Positions 1-12,673 of a DNA stretch of 64,000 nt are shown piece after piece. Source of the stretch: Odobenus rosmarus divergens (lineage: Eukaryota; Chordata; Mammalia; Carnivora; Odobenidae); NCBI RefSeq assembly GCF_000321225.1, contig NW_004450329.1, positions 1,494,356 through 1,558,355 on the forward strand. Direction: 5' to 3'. The translations under genes and the position numbers were made by a program. A model generated the notes under the pieces. It searched no databases. It was given only the letters and a program-made list of their open reading frames with translations, and was not told the DNA's origin. The number at the start of each line of letters is the position of its first letter. Position 1 is the first letter of the stretch.

Positions 1-26
1 TATATATATACACACACACACACACA
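1..26. repeat. (TA)n(CA)n microsatellite at window start
   Basis: Five TA units run straight into about eight CA units. The tract adjoins the L1 5' region on its right and may continue beyond the left edge. Confidence 0.9.
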
Positions 27-909
27 GAAAATAAGATTAACTACAATGAAGGGATAGAATATGACTCTAGTAATGAAAAATAAAAAAAGATTTTTAAAAA
101 GGGATTGATAAGATATGATATTGATTGAAAAAAGGAAAAAGAAAAATTAAAAAAAGATAAAAAGAAAATTAAAGAAATTAACTTTGTAAAGCTATAGAAT
201 CATGGGAAAAAAAGCCATGAATTCTATGTGCTGTTTTCCCCTAGTGCTGGAATTCTGCCGTTCTCATTGATCGATTAACTTGGGCTTGGCTGGCTGTTCT
301 TGCTGATCTTCTGAGGGAGGGACCTGTTGCAGTTTTTCTCAAATATCTTTGCCTGAGGCAGAATTACACTGCCCTTGCCAGGGGCCAGGCTAGGTAATCT
401 GCTCCGGTTTGCTTTCCAGAGCTTTTGTTCCTTGAAAAGTTTCTGTACAGTTTTGGAGGATGAGAAAGAAAATGGCTGCTCCTAATCTCTCCCCCAGAGG
501 AGCTGAGAACTCGGGGCACCACTCTTCAGTGCGCCCCCAGAGAAAAGCTGTCAATCACTCCTGTCTCCCTGGTCTCTGGGCTGCATTCCATGCTCACCGG
601 CCTGTCACCGAGCTTTTCTATCTGGCACAGGACCCCATTTGGAGTCTCCAAACCCAGCAGATTCCTGAGGTGCACTCCCTCACCGCTCCTCCATGGGGGA
701 GGAAGGGGTGTTGCCCCGGATCTGCTGCATGTTGGCTCCCTGCTTCCAGAAAGTGGTTGCTTTTCTGTTCAAGGAGTTGCTGCTATTCTTTTCTTCCATC
801 TCCTGTTGAGTGTGTAGGTGTTCAGAATGGTTTGATACCTATCTAGTTGAATTCCTGGGACCAGAAGAAATTTAGGTCTCTTACTCCTCTGCCATCTTGC
901 TCCTCCCAG
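27..909 (-). mobile_element. Young carnivore L1, 5' UTR with intact 5' end
   Basis: Read on the minus strand, this begins near 909 with gggaggagcaagatggcaga and runs through a GC-richer UTR into a pyrimidine-rich segment (complement of about 60-215). The layout and wording match the carnivore L1 5' UTR as I remember it, including the run from the 'caagatggc' start through a 'ctaggggaa...' block to the T/C-rich stretch before ORF1. Open frames here (for example 460-846 plus and 769-984 minus) are by-products of the higher GC content. ORF1 would lie to the left, outside the window, so I cannot tell whether the copy is full length. Confidence 0.85.
891..899 (-). promoter_or_regulatory. YY1-type motif at L1 5' end
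   Basis: The plus strand reads GCCATCTTG, so the minus strand reads CAAGATGGC, the YY1 core. It lies about 10 bases inside the L1 5' end. Human L1 carries a YY1 site at the equivalent place, where it directs accurate start-site choice. Function in this copy is inferred. Confidence 0.6.
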
Positions 910-1115
910 GAATTCATACATTCTAATAATCCTTCTAACTTGGCCATCGTGTGCCTCAATAAAATTTATGTATTTTCTCCCCAAAAATGTAGGGGAGGTG
1001 GAAAGAACACATCATATCTATTATAAAAAGCAATCTGGCTCATTGAATAAGTTTTGAGATTTTATTGTTTCTTTCCAAAATGCCAAGAAAATTTCTCTTT
1101 AAAATGGGAAAATTT

Positions 1116-1330
1116 GGGGGTGCCTGGGTGGCTGAGTCGTTAAGCATCTGCCTTCAGGTCAGATGATGATCCCAGGGTTCTGGGATTGAGCCCTACATTG
1201 GGCTCCCAGCTCAGCTTAGAGTCTGCTTCTCCCTCTCTCACTGCCTCTCCCCACAACTCCTGCACTCTCTCTCTCACTGGCTCCCTCACAAATAAGTAAA
1301 TAAATAAGTAAATAAAATCTTTAAAAAAAA
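1116..1330 (+). mobile_element. CAN-SINE, diverged
   Basis: The head reads ggggtgcctgggtggctgag, followed by a CT-rich body and an aataaataagtaaataaaatc tail that ends in A8. Many substitutions and no clear TSD suggest an older copy. Confidence 0.95.
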
Positions 1331-1440
1331 GTGAGTATTTGATGAAACAATGTGTTGGAATATAGTAAGAAGAAAGAAAAAAAAGAGGATACTCAATTTC
1401 AATTTCCAAAATACAAAGAAAATAAACAAACAAAAAATAT

Positions 1441-1690
1441 GTATATATATTAGAGCAATAAAATAAAACAATTTAATGCAGCTACCAGGAATAAACTTAA
1501 AATATATAATATACAGTATTAGTATATAACATATAACATAATATATATTATATATAATTAAGAAAATATGTATATTATTTATTTATTTTAGCTGCAATAA
1601 TATATAATATATACACCAAATTTTATATTTTTATATATATATATCATAAAACATAATATTGATAGAAATATTGGAAGATACAGAAACATA
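1441..1690. repeat. TA-rich low-complexity tract
   Basis: Imperfect TA runs such as tatataattaagaaaatatg and atatatatatat fill this stretch. It follows the SINE tail after about 110 bases of A-rich sequence. Confidence 0.7.
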
Positions 1691-1719
1691 TTCAGTGTGA
1701 AATATATATTAATACAAAT

Positions 1720-4323
1720 TCTGGAAAGATGATGGCATTAAGGCCTAGGTTTGAATTTTTCCAAATCCCCAACATAAACAAACAAAATAAGAATTACCTA
1801 AACCAATAGCCATTACCAACATTTACAACAAAATAAATAAAAAGGTATTTCCACAAGAATAATAGGTATGCAGGTGGAGGTAAACTACCAATGTCTACAA
1901 TGACTACATGAATTGCATTAACATCTCTGAGGAGAAAGCAGAGGGAAGCAAGAAGGTATATGATCGACCTGAGAAGAGAAACACCAAAGGAGCCAATAGA
2001 TTGTCCTTGAAAAGCAAGGCAAACAATCTGAAAATATCACCTGAAGCAGGAAGGACATACACATGCCCACTAGGAGTGAAGGCAAAGGATGCCTAGTAAC
2101 ATTTGAAAGGGCCAGAAGAGTCTAGTTCCTTGTAACTGTCGATCAAGCACTCCCTTAAAAAAGGTTCCTAACTGAAGAGAAACTACTTGGAATGAAATAG
2201 AAATGGAGCAATGTACAAGAAAGAATGGAAGTGAAAATTTAGATAAAATTACAGGATTAAAAGCCAGGAAGTCTCAGAAAACAAGCCACCATATTTTTCA
2301 GTACTACATGAAAATAATAAAAGAAAAATCTCTATAGATTTATAAAAGCTACCTGAATCAAGTTTTATTCTAACAGTTCAGGAAAACTAATTTCTCATAA
2401 AAAATGAAGAACACAATTGAGATGAATTCGTTTATAATTTACTTTATGAAAAATGACAGTAAGAGAGCAGAATAACATTTCTGCTACAATGAAATGGGTC
2501 AGAAGGACATGTCAATAAAATAGATGAAAACTATGATATACTATTCAAAATAAGCTAAAAGGTAATAAGAAGTTGATATAGGACATAAAGAACAATAAAG
2601 TAAAAGTTAGAAAAATCTCAGAAATAGTGACACCACTCAGAAAAAAAAATTGGAAATAAAAGTTGTTTCTCATAAGAAAACATTGAACAGAACATTAGAA
2701 TGGGCAAATAGAGCAGATAATCCTTTAATATAAGTAGATGAAAAATAATAAAAATTAAAAGTCAAAAACAGTTGATGAAAGTGATAAAAGGATTAATAGC
2801 ATTAATTATATAATTACCTATATAAAACTAAGGCTAAGTTAGGTTTTAAGGAAAAGAGGATCACATGCATTGCTATATGATAAGATAATGTAAATTTAGT
2901 GAAGATACATTAAAAAAAGAGTTGGACTAGAAAGATAATATTTAAAAAATGCCTATATTCAGTAAATATATGTAGTGATAATATTAATAATCTTTTTCTT
3001 AAAGCTGTCAAGTTTGTATTCTTGGGTAAAACAAATGAGTAATTATTCCATCATACTCCACATTCTTGAGAATAAGGATTCTCAATATAAAATAGAGAAA
3101 ATACATGTAATATAGAAGTGAAGTGAAAATTCTGTTGACTTTATATTTGCATGAGAGGTATTGGTATGAGATATTTTATCTTAAAATGTGTGACTGTGTT
3201 ATAGCTCTGATCATTGAAAACTCATCATAAAATGAACACTTTAATAGCAATAAGCATTCCTAGTGCCAAGAAATATTAATTTTAGTAAAAGAAAGCAGGA
3301 CCTGAAGAAGTTTAGCCTAGATGAATGTCTAAGGGAAATTACATACAATTTGAGCCGAGGCCTAGACTATCTTGTGTCATGGCAAATAGAAAGAAAGCTA
3401 TCAAAAACTACTAGTGTTATATGAAATGTACCCAAGCTAATGGGACAATTTGAGTTTCAAATAATATAATAATTTCAAGGAAATTCAGCTCTTTAAATAC
3501 ATTTAAATTCATGAGTTCATAATAATATCTAAAAAATAATTACTCACTTTCAGAGGCTGATGGAGATCCAATTAACCATCTTGAAAACTAGTCGAGCACA
3601 TATCCTGACTTTTTTTTTTTTAATGAACTGTACTGAAGAAAAACTAAACAAGGAAGAGTATCTCCTTATAAAAGCATTTCTAATAATAAATGGGAAGCAA
3701 TGATAGAATAAGAAAATACCCAGTTTGTAATCTTTAATGAAGTAATGGACCTTGAAAATCACCAGTTGTTAACCTTACAAAAAAGGAGACAATTAGACCT
3801 TGTCCTTTCTGGTAAGATGACATACCTCCTATAGTATCCTTAGTGGGATTGAACCTGAAACAGCTAATGCATCTTAATACAACTATGCAGGAAATACAAA
3901 GGACAGAGAAACAGCTGAACCACACCGTAAATATGCAATTAGCAATATCTAGATGGTGAGAAACTCTACAGTTTAAATGACCAGGTTCTTCAATAAATAA
4001 ACGAGGAAAATAAAAAGATGAAAAGATAATTCATGAATTAAACACAAACATACTCACTAGGTAAAAATGGGCAAGACTAAACTATTGTGTCTAAGAGCAT
4101 AGAGACGAGTACTAAAACTAAAGAAACACAAGGAAGTTATTACTATAGAAATCAAATAGTGGTTATTTCATATTTTGAGTTGATAATCTTGTTGGGACAC
4201 ATGGAAGGGTTAAGGAGGTGGCTGTCAAATTTCTATTTCTTGATCTGGGTGGAAGTTAAAAGGGCATTTGCTTTAGCTCACTTATTAAGTAAACAATTTC
4301 TCGCTTTTCTGTATTTAGGTTTA
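1720..4323 (+). mobile_element. Probable ancient L1 remnant
   Basis: The A-rich, T-poor sense strand is typical of L1. Near 4130-4320 there is a module containing ttcttgatctgggtgg followed by a 'ttgctttagctcactta' run, which I recognise from the 3' ends of old L1M/L1ME elements. Upstream, about 2.4 kb has L1-like composition but no clear motif and only short frames. Family and left boundary are uncertain. Confidence 0.4.
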
Positions 4324-4495
4324 TTTTATTTTATTAATTTTTAGGTGGGGGCAGAGGGAGAGGAAGAGAAAATCCTAAGCAGACTCCACACCCAGTGCAG
4401 AGTCTGTGAGGGACTCTATCCCACAACCCTGAGATCATAACCTCAGTCTAAACCAGGAGTCAGATGCTTAGCCAACTGAGCCACCCAGGTGTCCC
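4324..4495 (-). mobile_element. CAN-SINE, old, shortened
   Basis: The complement of the head (gagccacccaggtgtccc) is at the right end, and ttattttattaatttt replaces the usual tail. The GA-rich block is short. A possible degenerate TSD is ttattttat on both sides. Confidence 0.9.
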
Positions 4496-4915
4496 TGTGC
4501 TTATTTTATAACAACAACAATAGAAAAGTGAAAACTACCATTTATGTGTGTTTTTCATGTAATTGTTTCACTGTGTTCATCAGATAGATCAGACAGAGTA
4601 TATCAATGACAAAAATCTTAGTCTGTAGAAGTGTATCACGAACTTGCATTTTAAAGTCATTACGACAATTGTGGTTTCTATCGTTATTGTGATCAGGTTT
4701 ACAAAGAATGATGGCCATTGATGTAACATTCATTTAACACTTTTCATGTCCTAATAGAATGATAGTTGTGAAGATAAAAAGATGAAAAAGATAAGGATCT
4801 GTTTCAAAGAACTCATTATCCAATGGGGGAGAATAACAAAAATAAATTTACAATGAAAATGTGTGTTAAATACTAGCTGGGTGTTCATTAAACATATTTC
4901 CTTTATGACCTGGAC
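4496..4915. other. Unassigned AT-rich sequence
   Basis: I see no motif, frame or repeat family that I can name here. Confidence 0.4.
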
Positions 4916-6420
4916 ACACAACTCTTTCCCAGCTTCCCCTTCAATTGGTGTGGCTACATGTTTGGGTTATGCTATTGAATATGAGCTGAATTAATTGTGG
5001 CACTTCTATAACTGGACCAAAAGAACTTCCACATGAACCCTTACTTCTCTTTCCCCTTGTCCTGTAAATGTGGAAGCTACATGTTGAATAGAGTGAAGTC
5101 ATAAGTCTCTAGAAGGATAGTTTCCTGAATCACAACCTGGGGTTCAGCCATATGTTTATTAGGAACGCTCATTTTAGGTTTTATTTTAGTAAGCAACAAA
5201 CTATTAATTTGCTAAACCACAGATAGCTAGGGTTTATATGTTATAGCAGCTAGCTTAATTATAATTAATATATGAATCAGCAACTATCATTTTAAAAAAG
5301 CCTCAACTATGTAACCCCATGATCGAGTGGCAAGAAAATCAGTATCAGAGGCTGGAAGGATGGAGTCCCATGTCATGGAGTTGCAGAAAACTTAGTAGCT
5401 TCTGTCATCAATACCTGAGAAAGTAAGTGTCTACTGAGTCTATGGCTCTCACAGAAGAATTTAAAAAACAGACTTTTAGTTGGATATTTGGTTTTAACTG
5501 GTTGCATTTAGTAAGATATTAGAAATAAGGGATAAGCTTTAAAAAATTGGGTGGTTCAAAAGCAGAAATGAAAATGAATAGAGAAAGTCATTAAATGCAG
5601 TGCAACAACTAGTTGGAAAAGCCAACTCGTTCTAGATATAAAATGGAAAAAAAAATTAAAAAGCTTTTGAGCAACAAACTCCCCTTGAAAGACCTAGCCA
5701 TGTGGCAAAGACCATTTTGATATTATCACTCAAGCCAGATGGACTCCAGGCAGACTTTGTTAAATTAGGATACAGAGGCCAGGAATGGGAAAAAATATGT
5801 ATATAAACATATGATAGATAGATGATAGAGAGCGAGATGATAGAGAATTATAAAGTAAAACTAATGGCCCATGGTCTGACTGAAGGAATAAATTAGTAGC
5901 TCATTATTAAGTAGACATTTCATTCCCAAGAAATCCATAAACCAGAGCCTAGTACAAATAAAAATAATAGCAAGAAACCCTTGCACAGACATGAAGAAGG
6001 GAAGCAAAAGCTGTAAGCCCATAGTGAAGGCCTATTCTTCAACATCCACTTCAGATGTGGCCATGTGTGTAAACAGATGAGGAAAATTCTCAAAATGTGT
6101 GGTGCTAAGAGCCATGAAGAATAAAAAAGAGAGAACAAATATTCCAGAGGAAAGAACTGAGGTCAAATCAAAGACCTTCTTTACTGTCAGGTCAGAGAGC
6201 TCTCCCAATAACACTTGCTTGGGAGGATTTCATCATTTTCATGGACCAGTAAGAGCTATGTGCCTCCTGTTTCCCTCTGTATCAAATGTGGGCTTTTATT
6301 ATGGATATACAGGTCCAGCTCCACTATTGTATATGGGATGCATTTGTGTGGAATAGAATAAATTGTCTTTTGTTTCTTTGTCCCCAGAGGATGAAAAAAA
6401 ATACATGGTTTAGTGTGGCT
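4916..6420 (+). mobile_element. Possible old LTR-type repeat with internal remnant
   Basis: Bases about 4916-5290 resemble a common old mammalian repeat whose 3' module reads roughly 'aagccactgagatt...gttatagcagcta'; here the match is gctaaaccacagatagctag followed by gttatagcagctag. The following 1.1 kb (for example gccatgtggcaaagacc at about 5698) could be MaLR-type internal sequence. Both assignments are from memory and weak. No coding potential is visible. Confidence 0.35.
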
Positions 6421-6442
6421 TGTTTTCAGACTTCATCTTTTA

Positions 6443-6646
6443 TTTATTTTTTATTTATTTTTTTAAAGATTTTATTTATTAGAAAGAGACAGGGCACAAG
6501 CAGGGGGAGTGGCAGGCAGAGGGAGAGGGAGAAGCAGGCTCCGCGATGAGCAGAGAGCCCAATGCGAGGCTTGATCCCAGGACCCTGAGATCATGACCTG
6601 AGCTGAAGGCAGATGCTTAACTGACTGAGCCACCCAGGTGCTCCAA
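6443..6646 (-). mobile_element. CAN-SINE with 13-bp TSD
   Basis: Left and right copies of acttcatctttta (6430-6442 and 6647-6659) bracket the element exactly. The head complement gccacccaggtgctcc is on the right. Confidence 0.97.
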
Positions 6647-6659
6647 ACTTCATCTTTTA

Positions 6660-7500
6660 AAAAGGCATTATATTATACATAGTTTTTTGATACTCATTTT
6701 CTCACTTGGAATTATTATTATACATACATACTATATATATTTTCAGTTTACTTTCACTGCATTTTATTCAGTTTTATAGCTGTAATATAAGCTACTCTGT
6801 GAATATACCACAGAAAGTTCATCTGTTCTCTTGACCATGGACATTCCAGTTGTGTCCAGTTTTTGCTGTTATAACCATTCTTGCATACACTTGTAAAGAT
6901 TGACAAGTCTTGACTATATAATTATGGCTAGTATTACTATGTCTTAGAATATTGGATATTTGACTTCATAAAACAAAGCCAAATTTCCCAAATGAGAATG
7001 CTAATAACCATTATTAAAGGATCTAATATAATTCATTTCCTTAACAGTATTTGGGATTTCAACCACCTCTTACTTTATTCCAATTGTATGGCTAGCAAAA
7101 TAACAAATTACCATGTTCTTATTTTTCCCCAACTTATTGTTGAGGTTGAATATCTTATTATAAAAGTACTGGAAATTATATTTTCTGTTCTGTAAAATGT
7201 TAATTTTCTCCTGGGTTATTTGCTCTTAACGTATTGATTTTTGGAGTGTCATATATCCTTAATTTTAAGCATCTATTGGTTGTCTGGAATGTAAATGTCT
7301 TCTGGAGATTTGTAGTTTATCTTTCCACTTGCATCTTAGAATAAATGGAAATTGTATATTTTTGGGATATTCAAATTTATCAACAATTTTTGATGGCTAG
7401 CACTTTTTATATTTTACTTTAAAAAAACTATTCTCCACCTAGAAGTTAAGAAGACATTTTACTTAGATTTTTGCTTATAATATTTGTTGACATTTGTGTA
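6660..7500 (-). mobile_element. Ancient L1 3' region, antisense
   Basis: The T-rich plus strand carries ccagttgtgtccagtttttgc and a run about small mid-sequence 'cttgcatacacttgtaaag', equivalent to the antisense L1 ORF2/3' UTR run 'gtttccagtttttgctattataaac...cttgtacatgt'. It is heavily decayed, with no usable frame. Confidence 0.6.
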
Positions 7501-8203
7501 CTGTGTGTTTACTATTATTTTTTTCTACACAATTTTACATTTACTGAAAGCTTTTTCAGATCCTTTATGGAAGATATTTTGTAAATTTCTGAAAGAAAGT
7601 GAAAAGAGAATCTATGTACATCGTGGAGGGTGGGAGGGTGTACAGAATTAAAAGAGTAGGCAATGTAGAAAATGAAACAGATCACTTCATTTTGCCAATG
7701 GCTGGATGTGGACAGCAATAAAAAAGGTCGTTGAACAGTAAGCACAAGGGAACAGCTGTGAGATGTGGAATGAGGTCCTGGCCACCTTATCTTGCTTGGC
7801 ACAATGCTAAAGAGCTCAATTTAGCTAACTCCAATTGCTTCTTTCTTATGATAGTTTTCCATGATCTGCAATGGCCTTCAAGTTTTCCTTTTTTTTTTTT
7901 TGTTTTCTCTGCACTGGGATTTAATCTCCATTTTTGCCCCCAGAGATTGCTCAACAATAAATATTTCATAAAACCATTGAATTATATATATATAGAACCA
8001 GAGAAATCTTCAGTTCTCACTAATATAAATCTGAGTGATTTTCAGAAGCACACAGAAGAAATTTTGAAAGAATAAAATTCAAGACTCCATCTTTTAGATT
8101 TTCTGATTAAACAGGATTGCCATTGAGTCAAGAAAGTATCCTAAAATATTATACAGGCAATTTTAGCAATTAACTAATCCTGGGAACTATCAATCAATTC
8201 ATA
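7501..8203. other. Unassigned sequence
   Basis: No named repeat is recognised. A 114-codon frame at 7731-8075 has a Phe/Ser-rich stretch from a T tract and no protein-like domain, so I do not call it a gene. Confidence 0.4.
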
Positions 8204-8204
8204 C

Positions 8205-8407
8205 TTTTTTAAAAAAATTATTTATTTGACAGAGAGAGACACAGCGAGAGAGGGAACACAAGCAGGGAGGAGTGAGAGAGGGAGAAGAAGGCTTCCTACT
8301 GAGCAGGGAGCCTGATGCAGGGCTCAATGCGAGGCTCGTTCCCAGGACCCTGGGATCATGACCTGATCCGAAGGCAGATGTTTAACGACTGAGCCACCAG
8401 GCGCCCC
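8205..8407 (-). mobile_element. CAN-SINE type A
   Basis: The tail complement (tttatttgacagagagagac), the acacaagcaggg block and the head complement gagccaccaggcgcccc are present. Imperfect TSDs aattcatactttt and aattaatactttt flank it. Confidence 0.97.
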
Positions 8408-8623
8408 AATTAATACTTTTCATTTTATAAGCAAGGACAGTTTGGGCAAGATTTCATAGGTTTTGGAACTTGAAACATTAAAGTTTCAAGACCCTGGACA
8501 GGGTGATGAGATAGAAATGAGATTTCATATCTAGATGTAGATGATATAGATATGCATATAGATATGCATTTAGAGAGAGAATTTGACATATGTTAGTTAG
8601 ACATACATGCATCCTTCCCTTTT

Positions 8624-8841
8624 GTCTTCTTTCTTTTTTTCTTTCCTTTTTTTCTGTTTTTTTAGAGAGAGTATGTGAGAGCTTGAGCAAGGGCGCGGTG
8701 GGGAGGGAGAGAGAGAATCTTAGGCAGACTCCAAACGCAACAAAGAACCTGACACAGGGCTCCATCTTAGGGCCCTGTGATCATGACATGAGCTGAAATC
8801 AAGAGTTGGACACTTAACAGACTGAGCCACCCAGGTTGCCC
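8624..8841 (-). mobile_element. CAN-SINE, old
   Basis: A T/C-rich tail complement leads into gagagagtatgtgagagc and ends in the head complement gagccacccaggttgccc. Diverged TSDs tgcatccttccctttt (8608-8623) and tgcattctttcatttt (8842-8857) support a discrete, older insertion. Confidence 0.95.
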
Positions 8842-9829
8842 TGCATTCTTTCATTTTGATTTCTGCTCCATAGAAAGATGCAGTGGAAAGGAAATTACAA
8901 GATAAACAAAGCTGAGGAGGACTTTCAGTTCCCAATTCTGCATATAAGTATCTTAGAAATTGTTAATATGTCCTAACAACTAGGAAAAAGTAAACAGACT
9001 GAAATATTAACAACTCTTTAGGGATCCATAAGAAAGGAGAGGACATAGGGTACACCACTACCCCCAAGAAACAGACAGGGTAAATAAAAGAAGTCATGGC
9101 TTACTAGAGCAGAAACTTATGAGCAGAAATCCACCTCAGGAACTAGTTCTGGGGTAAGAAAACTGACTTATTGCTGGAAGTTCAGTGTGAAGCATTCTAA
9201 GAGTTGAAAACTCCAGTATGGGAAGGAACAATATTGTGAGATTTACCTCCAGAAACCTGACTAGATTCCATCAATAACTATTAAAGAAAAAACTGTCATG
9301 TGTTTACCCTAGGGGAAGGGAAAATAAATGAAACTATCCTGAAATATGCCAGAGTATTCTGTTCTTCATAATATGGCTTGTCCTCAGGGGAAACTAGTTA
9401 ACCAGACCCAAACCTGCTGAGATAGTATCAGAGCCTAACTGACCTGGAGGAAGGGAAACATCCAAATCTAGCAGATTCTAGCCTTCTACCTGGGAGAAGG
9501 GAAATGCCCAACTATACCCCACTCTACCCATCCTGCCCCACTAAAAAGGGAAGAAAAAAAAAGTCCCTAATAGAGTCCTGTGAAATTCAGTCCAGAAGCA
9601 TAGGCTCACTAAATGGCTGAGAGGAGCATAAGATTATAAGACTTTCCCTCCCCCTATACCTTACTAGCACTTTACTAAAGTCTATTTATAGGTGACCCTT
9701 TTACTCCTCTAACAAGAAGAAAATTGCAAGCCATAACAAAATATAAATCAAAACAAAACAGAACAAAAACAAAAATAAAAATCTGAAAACAACAGAGCAA
9801 GCATCAGAACCATAATTGCAGGAATGATG

Positions 9830-10690
9830 GAATTATCAGATTGAAAATTTAAAACAACTATGATTAATTTGTTCAGGACTCTAGTAGACAATATAGAGAC
9901 CATGCAAGGACATATGGACAGTGTAAGCAGAGAGGTGAAAATCTTAAGAAAGAATCACAAAGAAATAATAGAAATTAAACAACAACAACTCTGTAACAGA
10001 AATGAAGAATGCCTTTGCTGGGTTCATTAGCACAGTAGGCATGGCTACAGAAAGAATATGTGAGCTAGAGATCAACACAATCCTCAGAAAACAAAAAGGA
10101 AAGAGAACAAAGACGGAAAACAAAGCAGGATATCCAAGTACTGTGTTTCAACTACAAAATGTGTAATATATGTGAATTGAGAATATTAGAAGGTGAAGAA
10201 AAAGATATAGAAACAGAAAAACTATTTGGAATAATATATATTGAGAATTTCCCCTAAATTAATGTCAGACACCAACCCAAAGGTAAAAGAAGCTAAGAAT
10301 ATACCAGGAAGGATAAAAAACCACACCTAAGCATATCATCTTTGATTTACAGAAAGTTAAAAATCTTAAAAAAAAAAAAAAATCCTGACAGAAGCCGAGG
10401 TGAGGAAACACCTTACATAGAGAAGAAAAGAGATAAACATTAAATGCAACTTCTCCTAAGAAACCATCCAATCAAGAAGAGAATGGAAAGAATATTTAAA
10501 GTATTGAGAGGGAAACATGCCCACACCAATCCAGAATTCTGTAACCTCTGGCATTATCCTTCAAAAGTAAAAGAAAATAAAATCTTTCTTAGACAATGAA
10601 AAATTGAAGGAATTTGTTGCTAGTACATCTGCCATGCAAGAAACGTTAAAATTGCTTCTAAGAGAAAAAAGAATAATATAGGTTAGAAAC
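9830..10690 (+). pseudogene. L1 ORF1 remnant
   Basis: ORF1 encodes the L1 RNA-binding chaperone. Nucleotide agreement is clear around ccctaaattaatgtcagaca and ttcaaaagtaaaagaaaata, but the reading frame is broken by indels and stops and no long frame survives. The product would be non-functional. Confidence 0.7.
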
Positions 10691-11523
10691 TAAAATCTAC
10701 ATAAAGTAAGAAAGAGCATCAAAGAAGAAATAAATATAAGTAAAATAACAACTTTTATTTTTCTTATCCTTAATTTATCTACTGGATGAGAGTTTGTTCA
10801 AAATAATAATACCAACAATTGAATCTGATATATATAAGTATATATAATCAGATATATGATATATATTGTGTATATATAGGTATTATATATAATTATTATA
10901 CAGTAAGTATGATTACATATAAATAAAATACATTATAGCAATGATACCAGGTATGGGAGGGAGGGGATTAGTTTGTTATTACATGATACACATACTACCT
11001 AGGAGTATAGTGTTATTTGAGGGGTCCTGGATTAGCTTTAAATGTATGTTGCAGACCCTAAGGCAACCACTGAAAAGAGGGTGGGAAAAGTACAATTCAT
11101 ATACTAAGAAAGAGAGAAAATAAAATCATATAACATGTTCAGTTAAAGCCAAAAAATGGGAGAAATGTGGAAGACATAACTGATACAAAGAACAAGAGAA
11201 ACAACTAAAAAGCAGTAACAAATAATATATATGTCAATCCAACTATATCAGTATCACCTTGAATGTCCATGTTCTAAATGCACAAGTTAAAAGACAGAGA
11301 CTGTCAGAGTAGATTTAAAAACAACAACCAGCTATATGTTGTTTACAAGAAACTCACTTTACATATAAAGACATATATTGATTCAAAGTAATTGGTTAAA
11401 TTAAATTATATCATGCTAACACTATTGAAAGAAAGCAGGATTAGCTAAATTAATTTCAGAAGAGCTGAATTAAAGCAAGAAAATTTATCAGGGATTAAGA
11501 AAAGACATTAGGTACTAATAAAG

Positions 11524-11754
11524 GTGTCAATCCTCAAAAAGAAAAAAAAAAGTCAAAAAAATCCTCCTAACAACAGAGCATCAAACTATGTTAGGCAAAA
11601 ACTAATAGAACTGCAAGAAGAAATAGATGAATTCACTATGTTATACTTGGAGATGTCAATTCTCAACTTCTATCAGAAATGGATGGATCCAGTAGGCAGA
11701 AAATTAGTAAGGAAACGGTTCAGTTCAACAATACCATCCATCAAAGAGATATAA
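11524..11754 (+). pseudogene. L1 ORF2 endonuclease fragment
   Basis: A 76-codon frame includes NNRASNYVRQKLIELQEEID and then GRKLVRKRF, aligning with the L1 APE-type endonuclease stretch between the 'IYAPN' and 'DRS-RQK' regions. The sequence GDFNTP expected here has decayed to a LEMSILN-like run, so a catalytic segment is lost. It is one surviving in-frame piece of a broken ORF2. Confidence 0.8.
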
Positions 11755-12364
11755 CTGACATCTGTAGACTATTTAATCAACAATAGCAATGCACATTCTT
11801 CTCAAGCTCACATGGAACATTTACCAAGCTACAACACATTGTGGGATAAAAGTATACATTAACAAATTTGAAGAATAGAAGTCATGCAATGTCTGCTATC
11901 AGACCACAGTGAAATTGCACTAGAAATCAATATCAAAAAGACAACCAGAACATTCCATATAATACATGGAGAATAAACAATAAAATTCTAAATAACAAAT
12001 GGGTCAAAGAAGATATCTCAAGAAAAGTTTTAAAATATTTTGAACTAAATGCAAATGAAAGCCCAACTTATCAAAATGTGTGGGGTGCAGAGAAAGTAGC
12101 ACTTAGAGTGCTGAATGCATATAATAGAAATGAAGAGAGACCTAAAAACAATCATCAAAGCTTCCACCTAAGGAAACTTAAAAAAAAAAATTAAAAAAGG
12201 AGAAACAATACACATAAGAGCAAAAAAATAAAAATAAAAGAAGGAACCAATAGAAAAACTAAAAACAAAATGCTGGTTCTATAAAAAGCTTAATAAAACT
12301 GATAAGTCTTTAGCCAAGCAAAGAAAAAGAGAGAGACACACAAATTACTAATGTCAGAAATAAA

Positions 12365-12491
12365 AGTTAACTAGACTTATTATGATAAACATTTTATAAT
12401 ACATACAACTATTGAATCATTTCATTGTACACCTAAAACTAAGTAATGTTGTTTGTCATTTATATCTCAATAAAAAATTTAAAAAAAATTA
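12365..12491 (+). mobile_element. Nested 3'-end retroposon fragment inside the L1
   Basis: L1 ORF2 sequence is continuous from 'ctaatgtcagaaataaaag' on the left to 'ggagggaatatcaccac' on the right. Between them lie about 125 bases ending in atctcaataaaaaatttaaa. A tcattgtacacctaaaacta motif plus this tail is typical of the 3' end of a L1-type retroposon. No precise TSD could be fixed. Confidence 0.6.
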
Positions 12492-12673
12492 AGGAGGGAA
12501 TATCACCACAGATCCTATAAACAAATAATCAAGGGATATTATGAACAAATCTATGTCCACAAATTTGATAAACTAAACGAAATGGACCAATTCCTTTAAA
12601 AACAAAATCTACCAGAACTCACATAAGAAGGGTAGACAATATGAATGGAGTTATATTTATTAAAGAAATAGAG

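Noticed and set aside
460..846. 128-codon plus-strand frame with Cys/Trp-rich sequence
   Set aside because: It runs antisense through the L1 5' UTR, where higher GC lowers stop frequency. No conserved domain.
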